From positions 372,001 through 436,000 of the forward strand of contig NZ_WYDP01000001.1 in NCBI RefSeq assembly GCF_009904055.1: 64,000 nt of DNA, given 5' to 3'. The notes beneath the pieces were generated by a model. It saw nothing but the letters and a program-made list of their open reading frames with translations. It was not told the DNA's origin and ran no database searches. Both the position numbers and the translations under genes were made by a program. This stretch comes from Rubellimicrobium sp. CFH 75288. Lineage in GTDB: Bacteria; Pseudomonadota; Alphaproteobacteria; Rhodobacterales; Rhodobacteraceae. How positions within the stretch are numbered: the stretch's first letter is position 1; the number at the start of each line of letters is the position of its first letter. Shown here in pieces: positions 46,256-56,435 of the stretch.

Positions 46256-46840
46256 TCAACCCGCCTCCGTGCGCCCCCGGCGGTCGTGGCGCAGATTGGC
46301 GTAGAGGACGTGGTTGCGCCAGCGCCCGTTGATCTGGAGATAGGCCTGCGCCACGCCCTCGTACTTGTAGCCCGTCCGCTCGAGCAGCCGGCGCGAGGCG
46401 GTGTTCTCCGGCAGGCAGCCCGCCTCGATCCGGCTGAGGTCGAGGGGGCCGAAGGCATGGCGCACCACCGCCTCCACGGCCTCGCGCATGTAGCCCTGTC
46501 GCGCATAGGGCTCGCCGATCCAGTAGCCGGTGGTGGCGGACTGGGCCGGCCCGCGGCGGATGTTGTCCAGCGTGATCGCCCCCAGGAGCGCCCCGTCCTC
46601 GCGCCGCAGCAGGAACAGGGGCAGCGCGGTGCCCTGCGCCACCGATCGCTGCGCCCAGTACACCCGCGCGGTGAAGGCCCGCCGCGTCAGGTGATCGGGC
46701 GCCCAGGTCGGCTCCCACGGCTGGAGAAAGGCGGCCGAGGCCTCGCGCAGCGCCGCCCAGGCGCGCCAGTCCCCGTGCACCGGCGGGCGCAGCACGAGCC
46801 GCTCGGTCTCGAGGCGCAGCTCGCGCCGGCGCCAGAGCAT
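46256..46840 (-). CDS. GNAT acetyltransferase, RimJ type
   Basis: 194 residues from the ATG at 46840, which overlaps the stop of the M16 protease gene (TGATG). ETERLVLRPP, TTGYWIGEPYARQGYMREAVEAVVRHAF and RIEAGCLPENTASRRLLERTGYKYEG are hallmarks of the RimJ/RimL group, which acetylates N-termini of ribosomal and other proteins. It is the last gene of the cox-thrC run. Its true substrate is unknown. Confidence 0.88.
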   Translation of the reverse strand: MLWRRRELRLETERLVLRPPVHGDWRAWAALREASAAFLQPWEPTWAPDHLTRRAFTARVYWAQRSVAQGTALPLFLLRREDGALLGAITLDNIRRGPAQSATTGYWIGEPYARQGYMREAVEAVVRHAFGPLDLSRIEAGCLPENTASRRLLERTGYKYEGVAQAYLQINGRWRNHVLYANLRHDRRGRTEAG

Positions 46841-48105
46841 CACGCCGCCAGCCTCTCCCGCACCGCGTCGAGGCCCGGCAGACCTTCTGCCGGCCCGCAC
46901 AGCGCCAGCGCCATCCCCGTGCCCCCGGCCATGCGCGCGGCGAAGCCGCGCACCGCGTCGGTCGTGACGTCCTCGATCCAGGCGATCTGCTCCTCCACGG
47001 CGGGCACGCGGCCCCAGATCTGGAGCATCCGCGCCAGCCGCTCGGCCCGGTTGGACGGGCTCTCGAGGCCCATGAGCAGCCCCGCCTTCATCTGCGCCCG
47101 CGCGCGGGCGATCTCGGCCGCGGTCAGGTCGTCGGCCGCCCGGCGCAGCTCATGCGCAGTCAGGCGCAGCAGTTCGGGCGCATCCTCGGCCGAGGTGCCG
47201 GCATAGATCGTGGTCAGGCCCGTATCCTCGTAGGCGCCGCCCTGCGCAAAGATCGTGTAGCACAGGCCCCGGTTCTCGCGGATCTCCTGGAACAGGCGCG
47301 ACGACATGCCCCCGCCCAGCGCCGTGGCCCAGACCTGCGCGGCATGGATGGACGGGTCGCGGTAGGGCGGCCCCTCGAGAGCGAGCGCGACATGAACCTG
47401 CTCGAGCGGCTTGACCTCGCGCCGCTCGCCGCCGCGCCAGCGCGCGGGCTCGGGACGGCAGGGGGTCAGAACGGGCGAGAGATGGCCGAAATGCCGCTCG
47501 GCGGCCCTGCACAGCGCCTCGTGGTCCACCGCGCCCGCGGCCGCCAGGATCATCTGACCCGGCCCGTAATGCGCCCCCACGAAGCGGCGCAGGTCCCCCT
47601 CGCCGAAGGCCTCCACATGGGGCGCGTCGCCCAGGATCGGCCGCCCCATCGCCTGATCGGGATAGGCCGCCTCCTGCAGCCAGTCGAACACGATGTCGTC
47701 GGGCGTATCCAGCGCCTGCCCGATCTCCTGCAGGATCACGCCGCGTTCGACCTCGATCTCCTCGGGCGCAAAGAGCGGCTCGAGCAGGATGTCGGCGATC
47801 ACATCCACAGCCAGGTCCACGTCCTCGCCCAGGACGCGCGCGTAATAGGCCGTCATCTCGCGCGAGGTATAGGCGTTGATGTAGCCGCCCACGTCCTCGA
47901 TCGCCTCCGCGATCTCGAGCGCGGTGCGCCGCCGGGTCCCCTTGAAGGCCATGTGCTCGAGGAAATGGGCGATGCCGTTCTCCTCGGGCCGCTCGTGCCG
48001 CCCCCCGGCCGCGACCCAGACGCCCACGGCGGCCGAGCGCAGGCCCGGCATCGTCTCCGTGACGACGCGCAGGCCGTTGGACAGGGTGTGAAGGCGGACA
48101 TTCAT
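46840..48105 (-). CDS. M16 family zinc peptidase (mitochondrial processing peptidase beta-like)
   Basis: 421 residues. The inverted zinc motif HFLEHMAFKGT (His-x-x-Glu-His at about 47-51) and the downstream Glu in EEIEVERGVILQEI complete the site; the second half has the M16-C domain with GGGMSSRLFQEIRE. Related alphaproteobacterial proteins are the ancestors of mitochondrial processing peptidase. It follows thrC by 36 bases in the same direction, a common Rhodobacterales arrangement. Confidence 0.92.
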   Translation of the reverse strand: MNVRLHTLSNGLRVVTETMPGLRSAAVGVWVAAGGRHERPEENGIAHFLEHMAFKGTRRRTALEIAEAIEDVGGYINAYTSREMTAYYARVLGEDVDLAVDVIADILLEPLFAPEEIEVERGVILQEIGQALDTPDDIVFDWLQEAAYPDQAMGRPILGDAPHVEAFGEGDLRRFVGAHYGPGQMILAAAGAVDHEALCRAAERHFGHLSPVLTPCRPEPARWRGGERREVKPLEQVHVALALEGPPYRDPSIHAAQVWATALGGGMSSRLFQEIRENRGLCYTIFAQGGAYEDTGLTTIYAGTSAEDAPELLRLTAHELRRAADDLTAAEIARARAQMKAGLLMGLESPSNRAERLARMLQIWGRVPAVEEQIAWIEDVTTDAVRGFAARMAGGTGMALALCGPAEGLPGLDAVRERLAA

Positions 48106-48141
48106 GGGCGGATCGGTCTCCCGGATCGGTCGTGGCGGCGT

Positions 48142-49539
48142 TCAGGCGGCGCGGGCGGCGCGCAGGCGGTCGCGGATCAGCGCCTGCAGAGCGCCAAGGT
48201 CGTCGCGCACCCGCGTCACCCGTTCCGGCCGGTCATACAGGTCCGCCAGCCGCGGGGGAAGGGCCGGGCGCAGGCCCGTGGCGGCCTCCACCGCGTCGGG
48301 GAACTTGGCCGGATGGGCGGTGGCCAGCGTGACCAGCGGCGTCGCCCCCACGACGTCGCGCGCCACGTGCAGCGCCACGGCCGTGTGCGGACAGACCAGC
48401 TCCCCCGTCTCGCGCCAGGCGCGGCGGATCGCCTCCGCCGTCTCCTCCTCCGAGGCGCGGCCCGAGGCGAACCAGTCGCGCAGCCGCCCCCAGGCGCCCT
48501 GCCCCACCCGGAAGCCGCCCTCCGCGCGCAAGGCCGCCATGTCGGCGCGCACCGCCCCCGCATCGCCGCCATAGGCCTCGAACAGCGCCCGCTCGAAATT
48601 AGACGACACCTCGATGTCCATGGACGGGCTGATCGAGGGGCGCACCCCGGCCTTGCGGCTCTCGCCCGATTGCAGGGTGCGGTGCAGGATGTCGTTCTGG
48701 TTGGTGGCCACCACCAGCCGCTCGACCGGCAGACCCATCCGCCGCGCGATGTGTCCGGCATAGACGTCGCCGAAATTGCCGGTGGGCACGACAAAGGAGA
48801 CCGCCCGTCCCGGCGCCCCCAGCGCCACGGCCGCGGTCACGTAATAGACGACCTGCGCCAGCACCCGCGCCCAGTTGATCGAGTTGACGCCGGCCAGCCC
48901 CACGCCCTCGGCAAAGGCGCGGTCGGCAAAGGCATCCTTGAGCAGCCTCTGGCAATCGTCGAACGTCCCCTCGAGCGCGAGCGCGTGGACGTTGGGCTCG
49001 GCGGGGGTCGTCATCTGCCGCCGCTGCACCTCCGAGACGCGCCCCTCGGGAAAGAGGATGAACACGTCCACGCCCGGCACGCCCCGGAACGCCTCGATCG
49101 CCGCCGAGCCGGTATCCCCCGAGGTCGCCCCCAGGATCGCCACGCGCCCCCCCCTGCGCGCGAGCGAGGCGCGCATGAGCCGCCCGATCAGCTGCATCGC
49201 CACGTCCTTGAACGCGAGCGTCGGGCCGTGGAACAGCTCCAGCAGCCAGTGCGAGGGACCGATCTGGCGGAGCGGCGCGCGCGCGATGTGGCCGAAGCTC
49301 CCCCATGCCTCGGCCACCAGGGCGCGGAACTCCTCCTCGGGCCAGTCGCCCACGAAGGGACGCATGACGCGGAACGCCGTCTCCTCGAAGGACAGGCCGG
49401 CCAGCGCGGCGATCTCGGTCTCGGGCATGACCGGGACCGATTCGGGCAGGTAAAGGCCCCCGTCGGGCGCGAGGCCCGTCATCATCGCCTCCTCGAAGGA
49501 AAGCGCGGGCGCCTCCCCGCGGGTCGAGACATACCGCAT
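48142..49539 (-). CDS. thrC: Threonine synthase
   Basis: 465 residues, the length of type II threonine synthases. RYVSTRGEAPALSFEEA at the start, GPTLAFKDVAMQ with the PLP-binding Lys (about 112), and FVVPTGNFGDVYAG define the family. It converts O-phosphohomoserine to threonine. It is 13 bases from phzF and likely shares the cytochrome oxidase operon transcript. Confidence 0.95.
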   Translation of the reverse strand: MRYVSTRGEAPALSFEEAMMTGLAPDGGLYLPESVPVMPETEIAALAGLSFEETAFRVMRPFVGDWPEEEFRALVAEAWGSFGHIARAPLRQIGPSHWLLELFHGPTLAFKDVAMQLIGRLMRASLARRGGRVAILGATSGDTGSAAIEAFRGVPGVDVFILFPEGRVSEVQRRQMTTPAEPNVHALALEGTFDDCQRLLKDAFADRAFAEGVGLAGVNSINWARVLAQVVYYVTAAVALGAPGRAVSFVVPTGNFGDVYAGHIARRMGLPVERLVVATNQNDILHRTLQSGESRKAGVRPSISPSMDIEVSSNFERALFEAYGGDAGAVRADMAALRAEGGFRVGQGAWGRLRDWFASGRASEEETAEAIRRAWRETGELVCPHTAVALHVARDVVGATPLVTLATAHPAKFPDAVEAATGLRPALPPRLADLYDRPERVTRVRDDLGALQALIRDRLRAARAA

Positions 49540-49552
49540 CGCTGTGCCTCCC

Positions 49553-50344
49553 CTAGTCCGGCAGGACGATCTCGCCGCGCAGCACCGTGACGGCCCCGCC
49601 CGTCAGCAGCACCCGCTCGCCCGCCACGTCGCACAGGATGCGCCCCCCCCGGCGCGAGGCCTGCTCGGCCACGAGACGCGTGCGCCCCAGCCGCGCGGCC
49701 CAGAAGGGGGCCAGCGTGGCATGGATCGAGCCCGTCACCTGATCCTCGGGGATTCCTGCCGCGGGGGCGAAGTAGCGCGACACCATGTCGGCCTCCGCGC
49801 CGCGCGCCGTGACGGTCAGGCCCATGCCGCCCAGCGCCTCCTCGATGGCCGCGAAATCGGGGGCGAAGTCGCGCACCGCCCGTTCCGAGGGCAGGACCGC
49901 AAAGACGTTCTCGAACGTGGCAAAGGCCTCCGCCGCCTCGGGCACCAGCGTGCGCAGCGCCTCCAGATCGGCCGGGCCGGGATCGACGCGCGGCAGGTCT
50001 AGGACATAGCGGCCGCGTTCCTCTCTGCGCACCCGCAGGTCGCCGACGAAGCGGGTGCGGAAGGTGATCGTGCCCGCCCCGTTGCGCTCGGTGGCGATCG
50101 CATGGGCGGCGGCCAGGGTGGCGTGGCCGCAGAACGCCACCTCGCGCAGCGGGGCGAACCAGCGCAACTCCCAGCTTCCGTCCGACCGGGGCAGCGAGAT
50201 CGCGGTCTCGGCCTGCCCCAGTTCGGTGGCGATGTCCTGCATCAGGGTATCGGGAATCGGCTCCTCGAGCAGCACGACGCCGGCGGGGTTGCCGCTGAAG
50301 GGCCGCTCGGCAAAGGCATCGATCAGCCAGAGGGGCAGCTTCAT
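49553..50344 (-). CDS. PhzF family isomerase/epimerase
   Basis: 263 residues from the ATG at 50344, overlapping the surf1 stop (ATGA). The family start DAFAERPFSGNPAGVVLL, GQAETAISLP (catalytic Glu), REVAFCGHATLAAAHA and the C-terminal VTGSIHATLAPFWAARLG are all present. PhzF proteins isomerise small metabolites; outside phenazine clusters the substrate is mostly unknown. No phenazine genes are nearby. Confidence 0.9.
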   Translation of the reverse strand: MKLPLWLIDAFAERPFSGNPAGVVLLEEPIPDTLMQDIATELGQAETAISLPRSDGSWELRWFAPLREVAFCGHATLAAAHAIATERNGAGTITFRTRFVGDLRVRREERGRYVLDLPRVDPGPADLEALRTLVPEAAEAFATFENVFAVLPSERAVRDFAPDFAAIEEALGGMGLTVTARGAEADMVSRYFAPAAGIPEDQVTGSIHATLAPFWAARLGRTRLVAEQASRRGGRILCDVAGERVLLTGGAVTVLRGEIVLPD

Positions 50345-51012
50345 GTCGTCCTCCGCCACGTCCGGAGCGCGAGCGCCCCACTCATCACGGCCCAGACCGC
50401 GGCCAGCCCGAACCAGGTCACGGCATAGCCCAGATGGTCGTTGCGCACCCCGGACGCGTCGAGCGGCACAGGCACCGGTCCCAGGGGGGGCTCGACGGAA
50501 CGCGCGACGACCAGAACCGGTTCGGTCCCGAGCGCGGCCGCCATCGCCGTCACGTCGCGCGCGAACCAGGTGTTCGCCTCGGGGTCTGGGCGCGGGGTGA
50601 AGCGGTCGGTCTCGTCCGGCCAGGCGAGGTTGCCGACGACCCGGACGCGCTCGGCCCGTCGGGTCCGGTCGCGGTCCGCCTCGGGCACGAAGCCCAGATC
50701 GACGAGCACGCGCCGGCCCTCGGCGCTCTCCAGGACGGCGACGATGCGGTAGCCGGGCCCCCGTCCCCCCAGGGTGGTCAGCACGGGCGCTTCCTGCCCC
50801 GGCAGCGCACCCTCCACCGCGACGGGCAGAAAGCGGTCGGCGAGCGGGTCCGGCGCGGGGGGGATCGCCACCGGGGCGGCGGCGATGCGCGCCTCGATCG
50901 CGGCGATCAGCGCCTCCTTGGCCTCGAGACGGCGCAGCTGCCAGACCCCCAGCGAGGCGAGGATCGCGACGCCCACGAGCCCCAGCAGGACGGGAAACAG
51001 CAGCCGCCGCAC
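50341..51012 (-). CDS. SURF1 family cytochrome oxidase assembly protein
   Basis: 223 residues from a GTG at 51012, which gives the usual N-terminal helix (RRLLFPVLLGLVGVAILASLG). A CTG-initiated extension is not needed. The conserved GVWQLRRLEAKEALI, RVLVDLGFVP and NDHLGYAVTWFGLA near the second helix are SURF1 marks. It helps insert haem a into subunit I. It lies 20 bases after ctaE and overlaps phzF. Confidence 0.9.
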   Translation of the reverse strand: MRRLLFPVLLGLVGVAILASLGVWQLRRLEAKEALIAAIEARIAAAPVAIPPAPDPLADRFLPVAVEGALPGQEAPVLTTLGGRGPGYRIVAVLESAEGRRVLVDLGFVPEADRDRTRRAERVRVVGNLAWPDETDRFTPRPDPEANTWFARDVTAMAAALGTEPVLVVARSVEPPLGPVPVPLDASGVRNDHLGYAVTWFGLAAVWAVMSGALALRTWRRTT

Positions 51013-51032
51013 GGGCGTCGCCGCTGACGCGC

Positions 51033-51839
51033 TCAGGAGCCCCAGACGTAGATCGAGAAGAACAGGAACAGCCAGACCACGTCCACGAAGTGCCAGTACC
51101 AGGCCGCCGCCTCGAAGCCCACATGCCGCTCCGGCGTGAAATGGCCGCGATAGACGCGCAGCAGGCAGACGGCCAGAAAGATCGTCCCGATGATCACGTG
51201 CGCGCCGTGAAAGCCCGTCGCCATGAAGAAGTTGGCGCCGTAGATGTTGCCGGCGAAGCCGAACTGGGCATGCGTGTATTCGTAGATCTGGAAGCCGGTG
51301 AAGACGATCCCCAGGATGATGGCCAGCCACAGTCCGGTCTTGAGATCCTTGCGGTTGTTCTCGTGCACCAGCGCGTGGTGCGCCCAGGTCGCCGCCGCCC
51401 CCGAGCAGAGCAGGATCAGCGTGTTGATCAGCGGCAGGTGCCAGGGATCGAAGGTCACGATCCCCTCGGGCGGCCAGACGCCGTCCACGGCCGGGCTCAG
51501 CCCGTCGGGATGCATCGGGTAGAGGGCGTGCTTGAAGAACGACCAGAACCAGGCCGCAAAGAACATCACCTCGGAGATGATGAACAGGATGAAGCCGTAG
51601 CGCAGGCCGATGCGGACCACCGGGGTGTGGTCGCCCACCCGGCTCTCGGCCACGACGTCGGCCCACCAGCCGTACATGACATAGAGCACCGCCACGAGGC
51701 CCATCAGGAACAGCCACGGCCCCGAGCCGTGCATCCACAGCGTCGCCCCGAACAGCATCACGAAGGCGCCCACGGCCGCGATGAAGGGCCAGATCGACGG
51801 CGGCAGGACGTGGTAGTCGTGATTCTTGGTCTGGGCCAT
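51033..51839 (-). CDS. ctaE: Cytochrome c oxidase subunit III
   Basis: 268 residues, seven membrane helices. [42 protein letters not shown], and the end [20 protein letters not shown] are all subunit III signatures. It is part of the aa3-type terminal oxidase. Subunit I (ctaD) is not in this window, as in other Rhodobacterales. Confidence 0.97.
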   Translation of the reverse strand: MAQTKNHDYHVLPPSIWPFIAAVGAFVMLFGATLWMHGSGPWLFLMGLVAVLYVMYGWWADVVAESRVGDHTPVVRIGLRYGFILFIISEVMFFAAWFWSFFKHALYPMHPDGLSPAVDGVWPPEGIVTFDPWHLPLINTLILLCSGAAATWAHHALVHENNRKDLKTGLWLAIILGIVFTGFQIYEYTHAQFGFAGNIYGANFFMATGFHGAHVIIGTIFLAVCLLRVYRGHFTPERHVGFEAAAWYWHFVDVVWLFLFFSIYVWGS

Positions 51840-51895
51840 CGGCGATGTTCCTGTCCGGTTGCGGCGTCGATCTATGGAGGCGTCCGGGAGAAGTG

Positions 51896-52468
51896 TCAAA
51901 GCCCCTGCACCGCTCCGGCGAGGGCGGCATGCGTCTCCTCCTCGGGCGGCAGCGGCATCTGGTAGAAGGTGTAGCCCAGCGTGATCTCGCGCACGAAGCG
52001 GCCGTCCGGGTCCTGCAGGATGGCCGGGTCCACATAGAAGCTGACCGGCATCTGCACCGTCTCGCCCGGTTGCAGCACCTGCTCGGTGAAGCAGAAGCAC
52101 TCCACCTTGGCGAAGTAGCCGCCGGCGGCATAGGGCATGACGTTGTAGCTCGCCTGACCGGCCACGGGCACGTCCGTGGGGTTGGACGCCTCGTAGAAGG
52201 CGAGGGCCGACTCGCCCACCCGCACGCGCATGGAGGTCTCCACCGGACGGAAGGTCCAGGGCATCCCGCGCTCGGTCGCGGCGACGAAGCGCACCGTCAC
52301 CCACTGGTCCGTGGGAACGGCGTTCGAACCGTCCGAGACGGCCGTGGTGCCGCCGAAGCCGGTCACGCGGCAGAACCAGTCGTAGAAGGGCACGGCGGCG
52401 AAGCTCAGCCCCCCCATCGTCACCACCAGCCCCCCGGCATAGAGGGCGGTACGCAGATTGCGATCCAT
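51896..52468 (-). CDS. ctaG: Cytochrome c oxidase assembly protein CtaG (Cox11)
   Basis: 190 residues from the ATG at 52468, overlapping the stop of the small preceding gene (TGATG). One N-terminal helix, then a periplasmic copper-chaperone domain with [15 protein letters not shown] and the copper-binding VECFCFTEQ, and the Cox11 end ITLGYTFYQ. It delivers copper to the CuB site. Confidence 0.96.
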   Translation of the reverse strand: MDRNLRTALYAGGLVVTMGGLSFAAVPFYDWFCRVTGFGGTTAVSDGSNAVPTDQWVTVRFVAATERGMPWTFRPVETSMRVRVGESALAFYEASNPTDVPVAGQASYNVMPYAAGGYFAKVECFCFTEQVLQPGETVQMPVSFYVDPAILQDPDGRFVREITLGYTFYQMPLPPEEETHAALAGAVQGL

Positions 52469-52671
52469 CACGAGCCTCCGTCCTGCGGGATCATGGCGGG
52501 CCGAACGGTGTGATCGAAGCCCTGGAACGCCCTGGGGTCATCGAGGCTCCGCACCTTCACCACCGTGAGGAAAAAGACGAGAACCACAAAGGCGACAAGG
52601 ACGGCCAGAAGGCCCAGATTGCGTCCGCGCCGGCGGGCATGCAGTTCGTGTTCGACCCGGATCGCCATCAT
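52468..52671 (-). CDS. Small membrane protein of the cox operon
   Basis: 67 residues; its ATG overlaps the ctaB stop (ATGA) and its stop overlaps the ctaG start. A short N-terminal part rich in His/Arg ([13 protein letters not shown]) precedes one transmembrane helix (about 19-40) and the tail [11 protein letters not shown]. Genes of this size and position recur in Rhodobacterales cox operons. It may aid oxidase assembly; this is inferred only from location. Confidence 0.8.
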   Translation of the reverse strand: MMAIRVEHELHARRRGRNLGLLAVLVAFVVLVFFLTVVKVRSLDDPRAFQGFDHTVRPAMIPQDGGS

Positions 52672-53636
52672 GCGCCTCCCCAGGCAGACCAGCCGGTGCC
52701 GAGAACGGCCTCGGCCATCACCGCCGCGAAATGTCCGAACAGATAGACGAGCGACAGACGGAAGAGCCGCCGCTCGGCCGCCCAGCCGTCGGCCTCCGAC
52801 CGGGCGGCGTCGCGCCGCCAGACCCTCCAGGCCGCCACGGCGAACAGGGCCGTCAGCCCGACGCTCGCGGCAAGCACGACAGGCCCGCCCGCCGCCGACA
52901 GGGCCAGCGCGCCCGAGGCCGGGATCAGGAGCAGCGCATAGAGCAGGATCTGGTCGCGCGTGGCGCGGTCGCCGCGCACCTCCGTCATCATCGGCACGCG
53001 GGCGCGCCCGTAATCGCCCCGCACGAACAGCGCGAGCGCCCAGAAATGCGGCGGCGTCCAGAGAAAGATCAGCAGCACCATCAGAAGCGGCGCCCAGGCC
53101 ACCGACCCCGTGACCGCGACCCAGCCCACCAGCGGCGGCAGTGCCCCCGCCAGCCCGCCGATGACGATGTTCTGCGGCGTGCGCCGCTTGAGCCACATCG
53201 TGTAGACGACGGCATAGAAGAAGATCGTGAAGGCCAGAAGCCCCGCCGCCGCCCAGTTGGCCGCCAGCCCCAGCATCATCACGGCGAACCCCGCCAGCGC
53301 CAGCCCCAGGGCCAGCGCCTCGCCCGCCTCCACGCGACCCGCAGGGACGGGGCGGCTGCGGGTGCGGCGCATCAGCCGGTCGATGTCGGCGTCCCACCAC
53401 ATGTTGAGCGCGCCCGAGGCCCCGGCGCCGACGGCGATGCAGAGGAGCGCCACGAAGCCGATAAAGGGATGAAGCGGGCCCGGCGCGGCCACGATCCCGG
53501 CCAGCGCCGTGAACACGACCAGGGACATCACCCGCGGCTTGAGCAGGGCCACGTAATCGCCGAAGCCCGCCTCGGCCAGCGGCACGTCGCGGTTCGGGCC
53601 GGCGGGAACGGAGGGGTTCAGGGTGGCGTCGCTCAT
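52668..53636 (-). CDS. ctaB: Protohaem IX farnesyltransferase (haem O synthase)
   Basis: 322 residues with about nine helices. The UbiA-family Asp-rich motifs are [19 protein letters not shown] (about 85-103) and the second loop region around [18 protein letters not shown]. It adds the farnesyl chain to haem B, the first step to haem A for the oxidase. It follows ctaC by 94 bases. Confidence 0.96.
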   Translation of the reverse strand: MSDATLNPSVPAGPNRDVPLAEAGFGDYVALLKPRVMSLVVFTALAGIVAAPGPLHPFIGFVALLCIAVGAGASGALNMWWDADIDRLMRRTRSRPVPAGRVEAGEALALGLALAGFAVMMLGLAANWAAAGLLAFTIFFYAVVYTMWLKRRTPQNIVIGGLAGALPPLVGWVAVTGSVAWAPLLMVLLIFLWTPPHFWALALFVRGDYGRARVPMMTEVRGDRATRDQILLYALLLIPASGALALSAAGGPVVLAASVGLTALFAVAAWRVWRRDAARSEADGWAAERRLFRLSLVYLFGHFAAVMAEAVLGTGWSAWGGA

Positions 53637-53730
53637 CGTGGCTTCCCAGATAAACCGGACGGCGCCGGGAGTCCCGCTCCGGCGCCGCGGCAGGTCGCCG
53701 CGCCCCCGCGGGAGGGCGCGGCCCGGACGG

Positions 53731-54804
53731 TCAGGCTGCCGGCGCGTCGCCGCGCATCTCGGCCAGCCAGGCCTGATAGGCCTCGGGGCTGACCACCCGG
53801 ACGGTGATCGGCATGAAGGCATGGTCCTTGCCGCAGAGCTCCGAGCACTGGCCGAAGAACACGCCCTCGGTGTCGGCGTTGAACCACAGATGCGCCATCC
53901 GGCCGGGCACGGCGTCCTGCTTCACGCCGAAGGCAGGGATCGTCCAGGAATGGATCACGTCGCCCCCCGTGACGGCCATCACCACGTTGGCCCCCCGCGG
54001 CACCACCACCGCCGTGTCGGTAGCGAGCTTCCAGTGCTCGTCGGAATAGCCCGCGGCGGCGAGTTCGGCGCTGATCTCCTCGTTGAGGTTGCCCATGTTG
54101 TAGCCGATCATGTAGCTGTCGAACTCGATCCCCTCGTCCGGGTACTGGTAGTTCCAGAACCACTGGTAGCCCGTGACGGTGATGTGCACGTCCCCCTCGG
54201 GGATCTCCTGCTGCGTGAACAGCACCGGCAGCGAGAAGGCGCCGATGAAGACCAGGATCACGATCGGGATCACCGTCCACGTCACCTCGAGCGGCGAGTT
54301 GTGGGTAAACCGCGCGGGCACCGGGTTGCGGCGCGCGTTGTAGCGCACGATGACCCACAGGATCAGGACCATCACCACCAGCGTGATGCCGGAGATGATC
54401 CACAGGAGCAGCGTGTCCAGCCAGAAGGTGTCATGGGCGATGCTGCTGGCCGCGGGGTGCAGGTTGATGCCGCCGGCGACGGGCTGGCCGATGATGGGCA
54501 GCACTTCGGCCGGAAGGGGCGCGTCCGGCGGAGCCTCCGGGGCGGCCTGGGGCGCCGGCTCGTCGGCCGTGTTGCCGGTCAGGTCTCCGGCGCCGCCCGG
54601 CGGCTCCGGCGCCGCGGGCTGGTTGGCGGTGCCGTCGCCCTGGCCCGGCGCGGGCGCCGTCTCGACGGCCGGCTCCGGGGCGGTCTGGATGAAGGCAGGT
54701 CCGGGATCGGCCGGCACCGTCGCCTCCTGCCCCCAGGCGGCCGCGCCCAGCATCAGGGCGAGCCCGAGGGCGGCTGCGGAACGGAGGGCGGGGAAGGCGC
54801 TCAT
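53731..54804 (-). CDS. ctaC: Cytochrome c oxidase subunit II
   Basis: 357 residues, longer than the usual 260-300 because of a Pro/Ala-rich insertion (about 27-100) between the signal peptide and the first of two membrane helices. The CuA site is complete: His in [14 protein letters not shown], and C-x-E-x-x-C-G-x-x-H-x-x-M in [14 protein letters not shown]. The aromatic [11 protein letters not shown] for electron entry is also present. First gene of the minus-strand cox run; the promoter should be within 54805-54959, divergent from tldD. Confidence 0.95.
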   Translation of the reverse strand: MSAFPALRSAAALGLALMLGAAAWGQEATVPADPGPAFIQTAPEPAVETAPAPGQGDGTANQPAAPEPPGGAGDLTGNTADEPAPQAAPEAPPDAPLPAEVLPIIGQPVAGGINLHPAASSIAHDTFWLDTLLLWIISGITLVVMVLILWVIVRYNARRNPVPARFTHNSPLEVTWTVIPIVILVFIGAFSLPVLFTQQEIPEGDVHITVTGYQWFWNYQYPDEGIEFDSYMIGYNMGNLNEEISAELAAAGYSDEHWKLATDTAVVVPRGANVVMAVTGGDVIHSWTIPAFGVKQDAVPGRMAHLWFNADTEGVFFGQCSELCGKDHAFMPITVRVVSPEAYQAWLAEMRGDAPAA

Positions 54805-54959
54805 GGAGGCTCCTCGTGCGGCAACGGAACGGAGGCGGCAGGAGCGTTGCGCCCCTGTCGGCCGCTCGTGTCATCCCATATCTCTGGAAGCGCCACAAGC
54901 CGCGGCCTTGCCCCTGCGACCCTGTGCACCAGGGGGGCCCGCCCCAACGGGAGACGCCC

Positions 54960-56378
54960 ATGCCTGCCCCTTTCCGCCCCTTCGAGGACTCGCTCGACCG
55001 CGACGCCGCCCTGCGCCACCTGCGCGAGGCCACCCATGGCGCCGACGACGGCGAACTCTTTCTCGAACGGCGCCGGTCCGAGGTGCTGGGCTTCGACGAT
55101 GGCCGCCTCAGGACGGCGAGCTTCGACGCCTCCGAGGGCTTCGGACTGCGTGCGGTGCGCGGCGAGACGGCCGCCTATGCCCATTCCACCGACATCTCCG
55201 AGCCCGCTCTCGCCCGCGCGGTGGCCACCGCCCGCCTCGCCATCGGCGCGGGCGGCGGCACGCTCGCGCCCCCGCCCCCCGGCACCAACCGCCGCCTCTA
55301 CGGCGAGGAGGACCCGCTCGAGGACGCGGCCTTCGCCCTGAAGGTCGAGACGCTGCGCGAGATCGACGCCACGGCGCGCGCGATGGACCCGCGCGTGGTC
55401 CAGGTCACGGCCTCGCTCGCGGCCTCCCACCAGGAAGTGGCGATCCTGCGACCCGAGGGCGGCCTTGTCGCCGACACCCGCCCCATGGCGCGCCTGCATG
55501 TCTCCGTGATCGTCGAGCAGGACGGCCGCCGCGAGAGCGGGCATTACGGGCTCGGCGGCCGGCACGACCTTTCGCGCCTCCTGTCCCGCGACACCTGGGA
55601 GGCCTCCCTGCGCGAGGCCCTGCGCATCGCCCTCGTCAACCTCGAGGCGCGCCCCGCCCCCGCCGGGGTGATGGACGTGGTCCTCGGCCCCGGCTGGCCC
55701 GGCATCCTGCTGCACGAGGCGATCGGCCACGGGCTCGAGGGCGACTTCAACCGCAAGGGCACCTCGGCCTTCGCCGGGCTCATGGGAACCCGCATCGCCG
55801 CGCCCGGCGTGACCGTGCTCGACGACGGCACGCTGCCCGGCCGGCGCGGCTCCCTCACCGTGGACGACGAGGGCACGCCCTCGGGGCGCACCGTGCTCAT
55901 CGAGGACGGCATCCTCGTGGGCTACATGCAGGACCGCCAGAACGCCCGCCTGATGGGCGTGGCCCCCACCGGCAACGGCCGGCGCGAGAGCTTCGCCCAC
56001 ATCCCCATGCCGCGCATGACCAACACCTACATGCTCGCCGGCGAGGCCGATCCCGAAGCGATGGTGCGCGAGCTGAAGGACGGCCTCTGGGCCGTGGGGT
56101 TCGGCGGCGGGCAGGTGGACATCACCTCGGGCAAGTTCGTGTTCTCCTGCACCGAGGCCTACCGCGTCCGCGACGGCCGCGTGATGGAGCCTGTCAAGGG
56201 CGCCACCCTGATCGGCGACGGGGCAACCGCGCTCAAGGGCATCCGCGCCGTGGGCCGCGACCTCGCGCTCGACCCCGGCATCGGCAATTGCGGCAAGGCC
56301 GGCCAGTGGGTGCCCGTGGGCGTGGGCCAGCCCTCGCTGCTGATCGGGGGCCTCACCGTCGGAGGGGCGGCCGTCTGA
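54960..56378 (+). CDS. tldD: Metalloprotease TldD
   Basis: 472 residues from the ATG at 54960 with GGGAGA upstream. The zinc motif HEAIGHGLEGD (HExxxH) is at about 252-262, and the C-terminal metal-ligand Cys region reads GNCGKAGQWVPVGVGQPSLLIGGLTVGG. With TldE/PmbA it forms a heterodimeric protease that trims peptides such as microcin or antitoxin. No pmbA gene is in the window. Divergent from ctaC, a usual Rhodobacterales neighbour. Confidence 0.95.
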   Translation: MPAPFRPFEDSLDRDAALRHLREATHGADDGELFLERRRSEVLGFDDGRLRTASFDASEGFGLRAVRGETAAYAHSTDISEPALARAVATARLAIGAGGGTLAPPPPGTNRRLYGEEDPLEDAAFALKVETLREIDATARAMDPRVVQVTASLAASHQEVAILRPEGGLVADTRPMARLHVSVIVEQDGRRESGHYGLGGRHDLSRLLSRDTWEASLREALRIALVNLEARPAPAGVMDVVLGPGWPGILLHEAIGHGLEGDFNRKGTSAFAGLMGTRIAAPGVTVLDDGTLPGRRGSLTVDDEGTPSGRTVLIEDGILVGYMQDRQNARLMGVAPTGNGRRESFAHIPMPRMTNTYMLAGEADPEAMVRELKDGLWAVGFGGGQVDITSGKFVFSCTEAYRVRDGRVMEPVKGATLIGDGATALKGIRAVGRDLALDPGIGNCGKAGQWVPVGVGQPSLLIGGLTVGGAAV

Positions 56379-56435
56379 GACAGGGAACGGCCGCCGGCCC
56401 GGCGCGTTCGCCAGCCGACCAAGCCCGGAGCGCCC

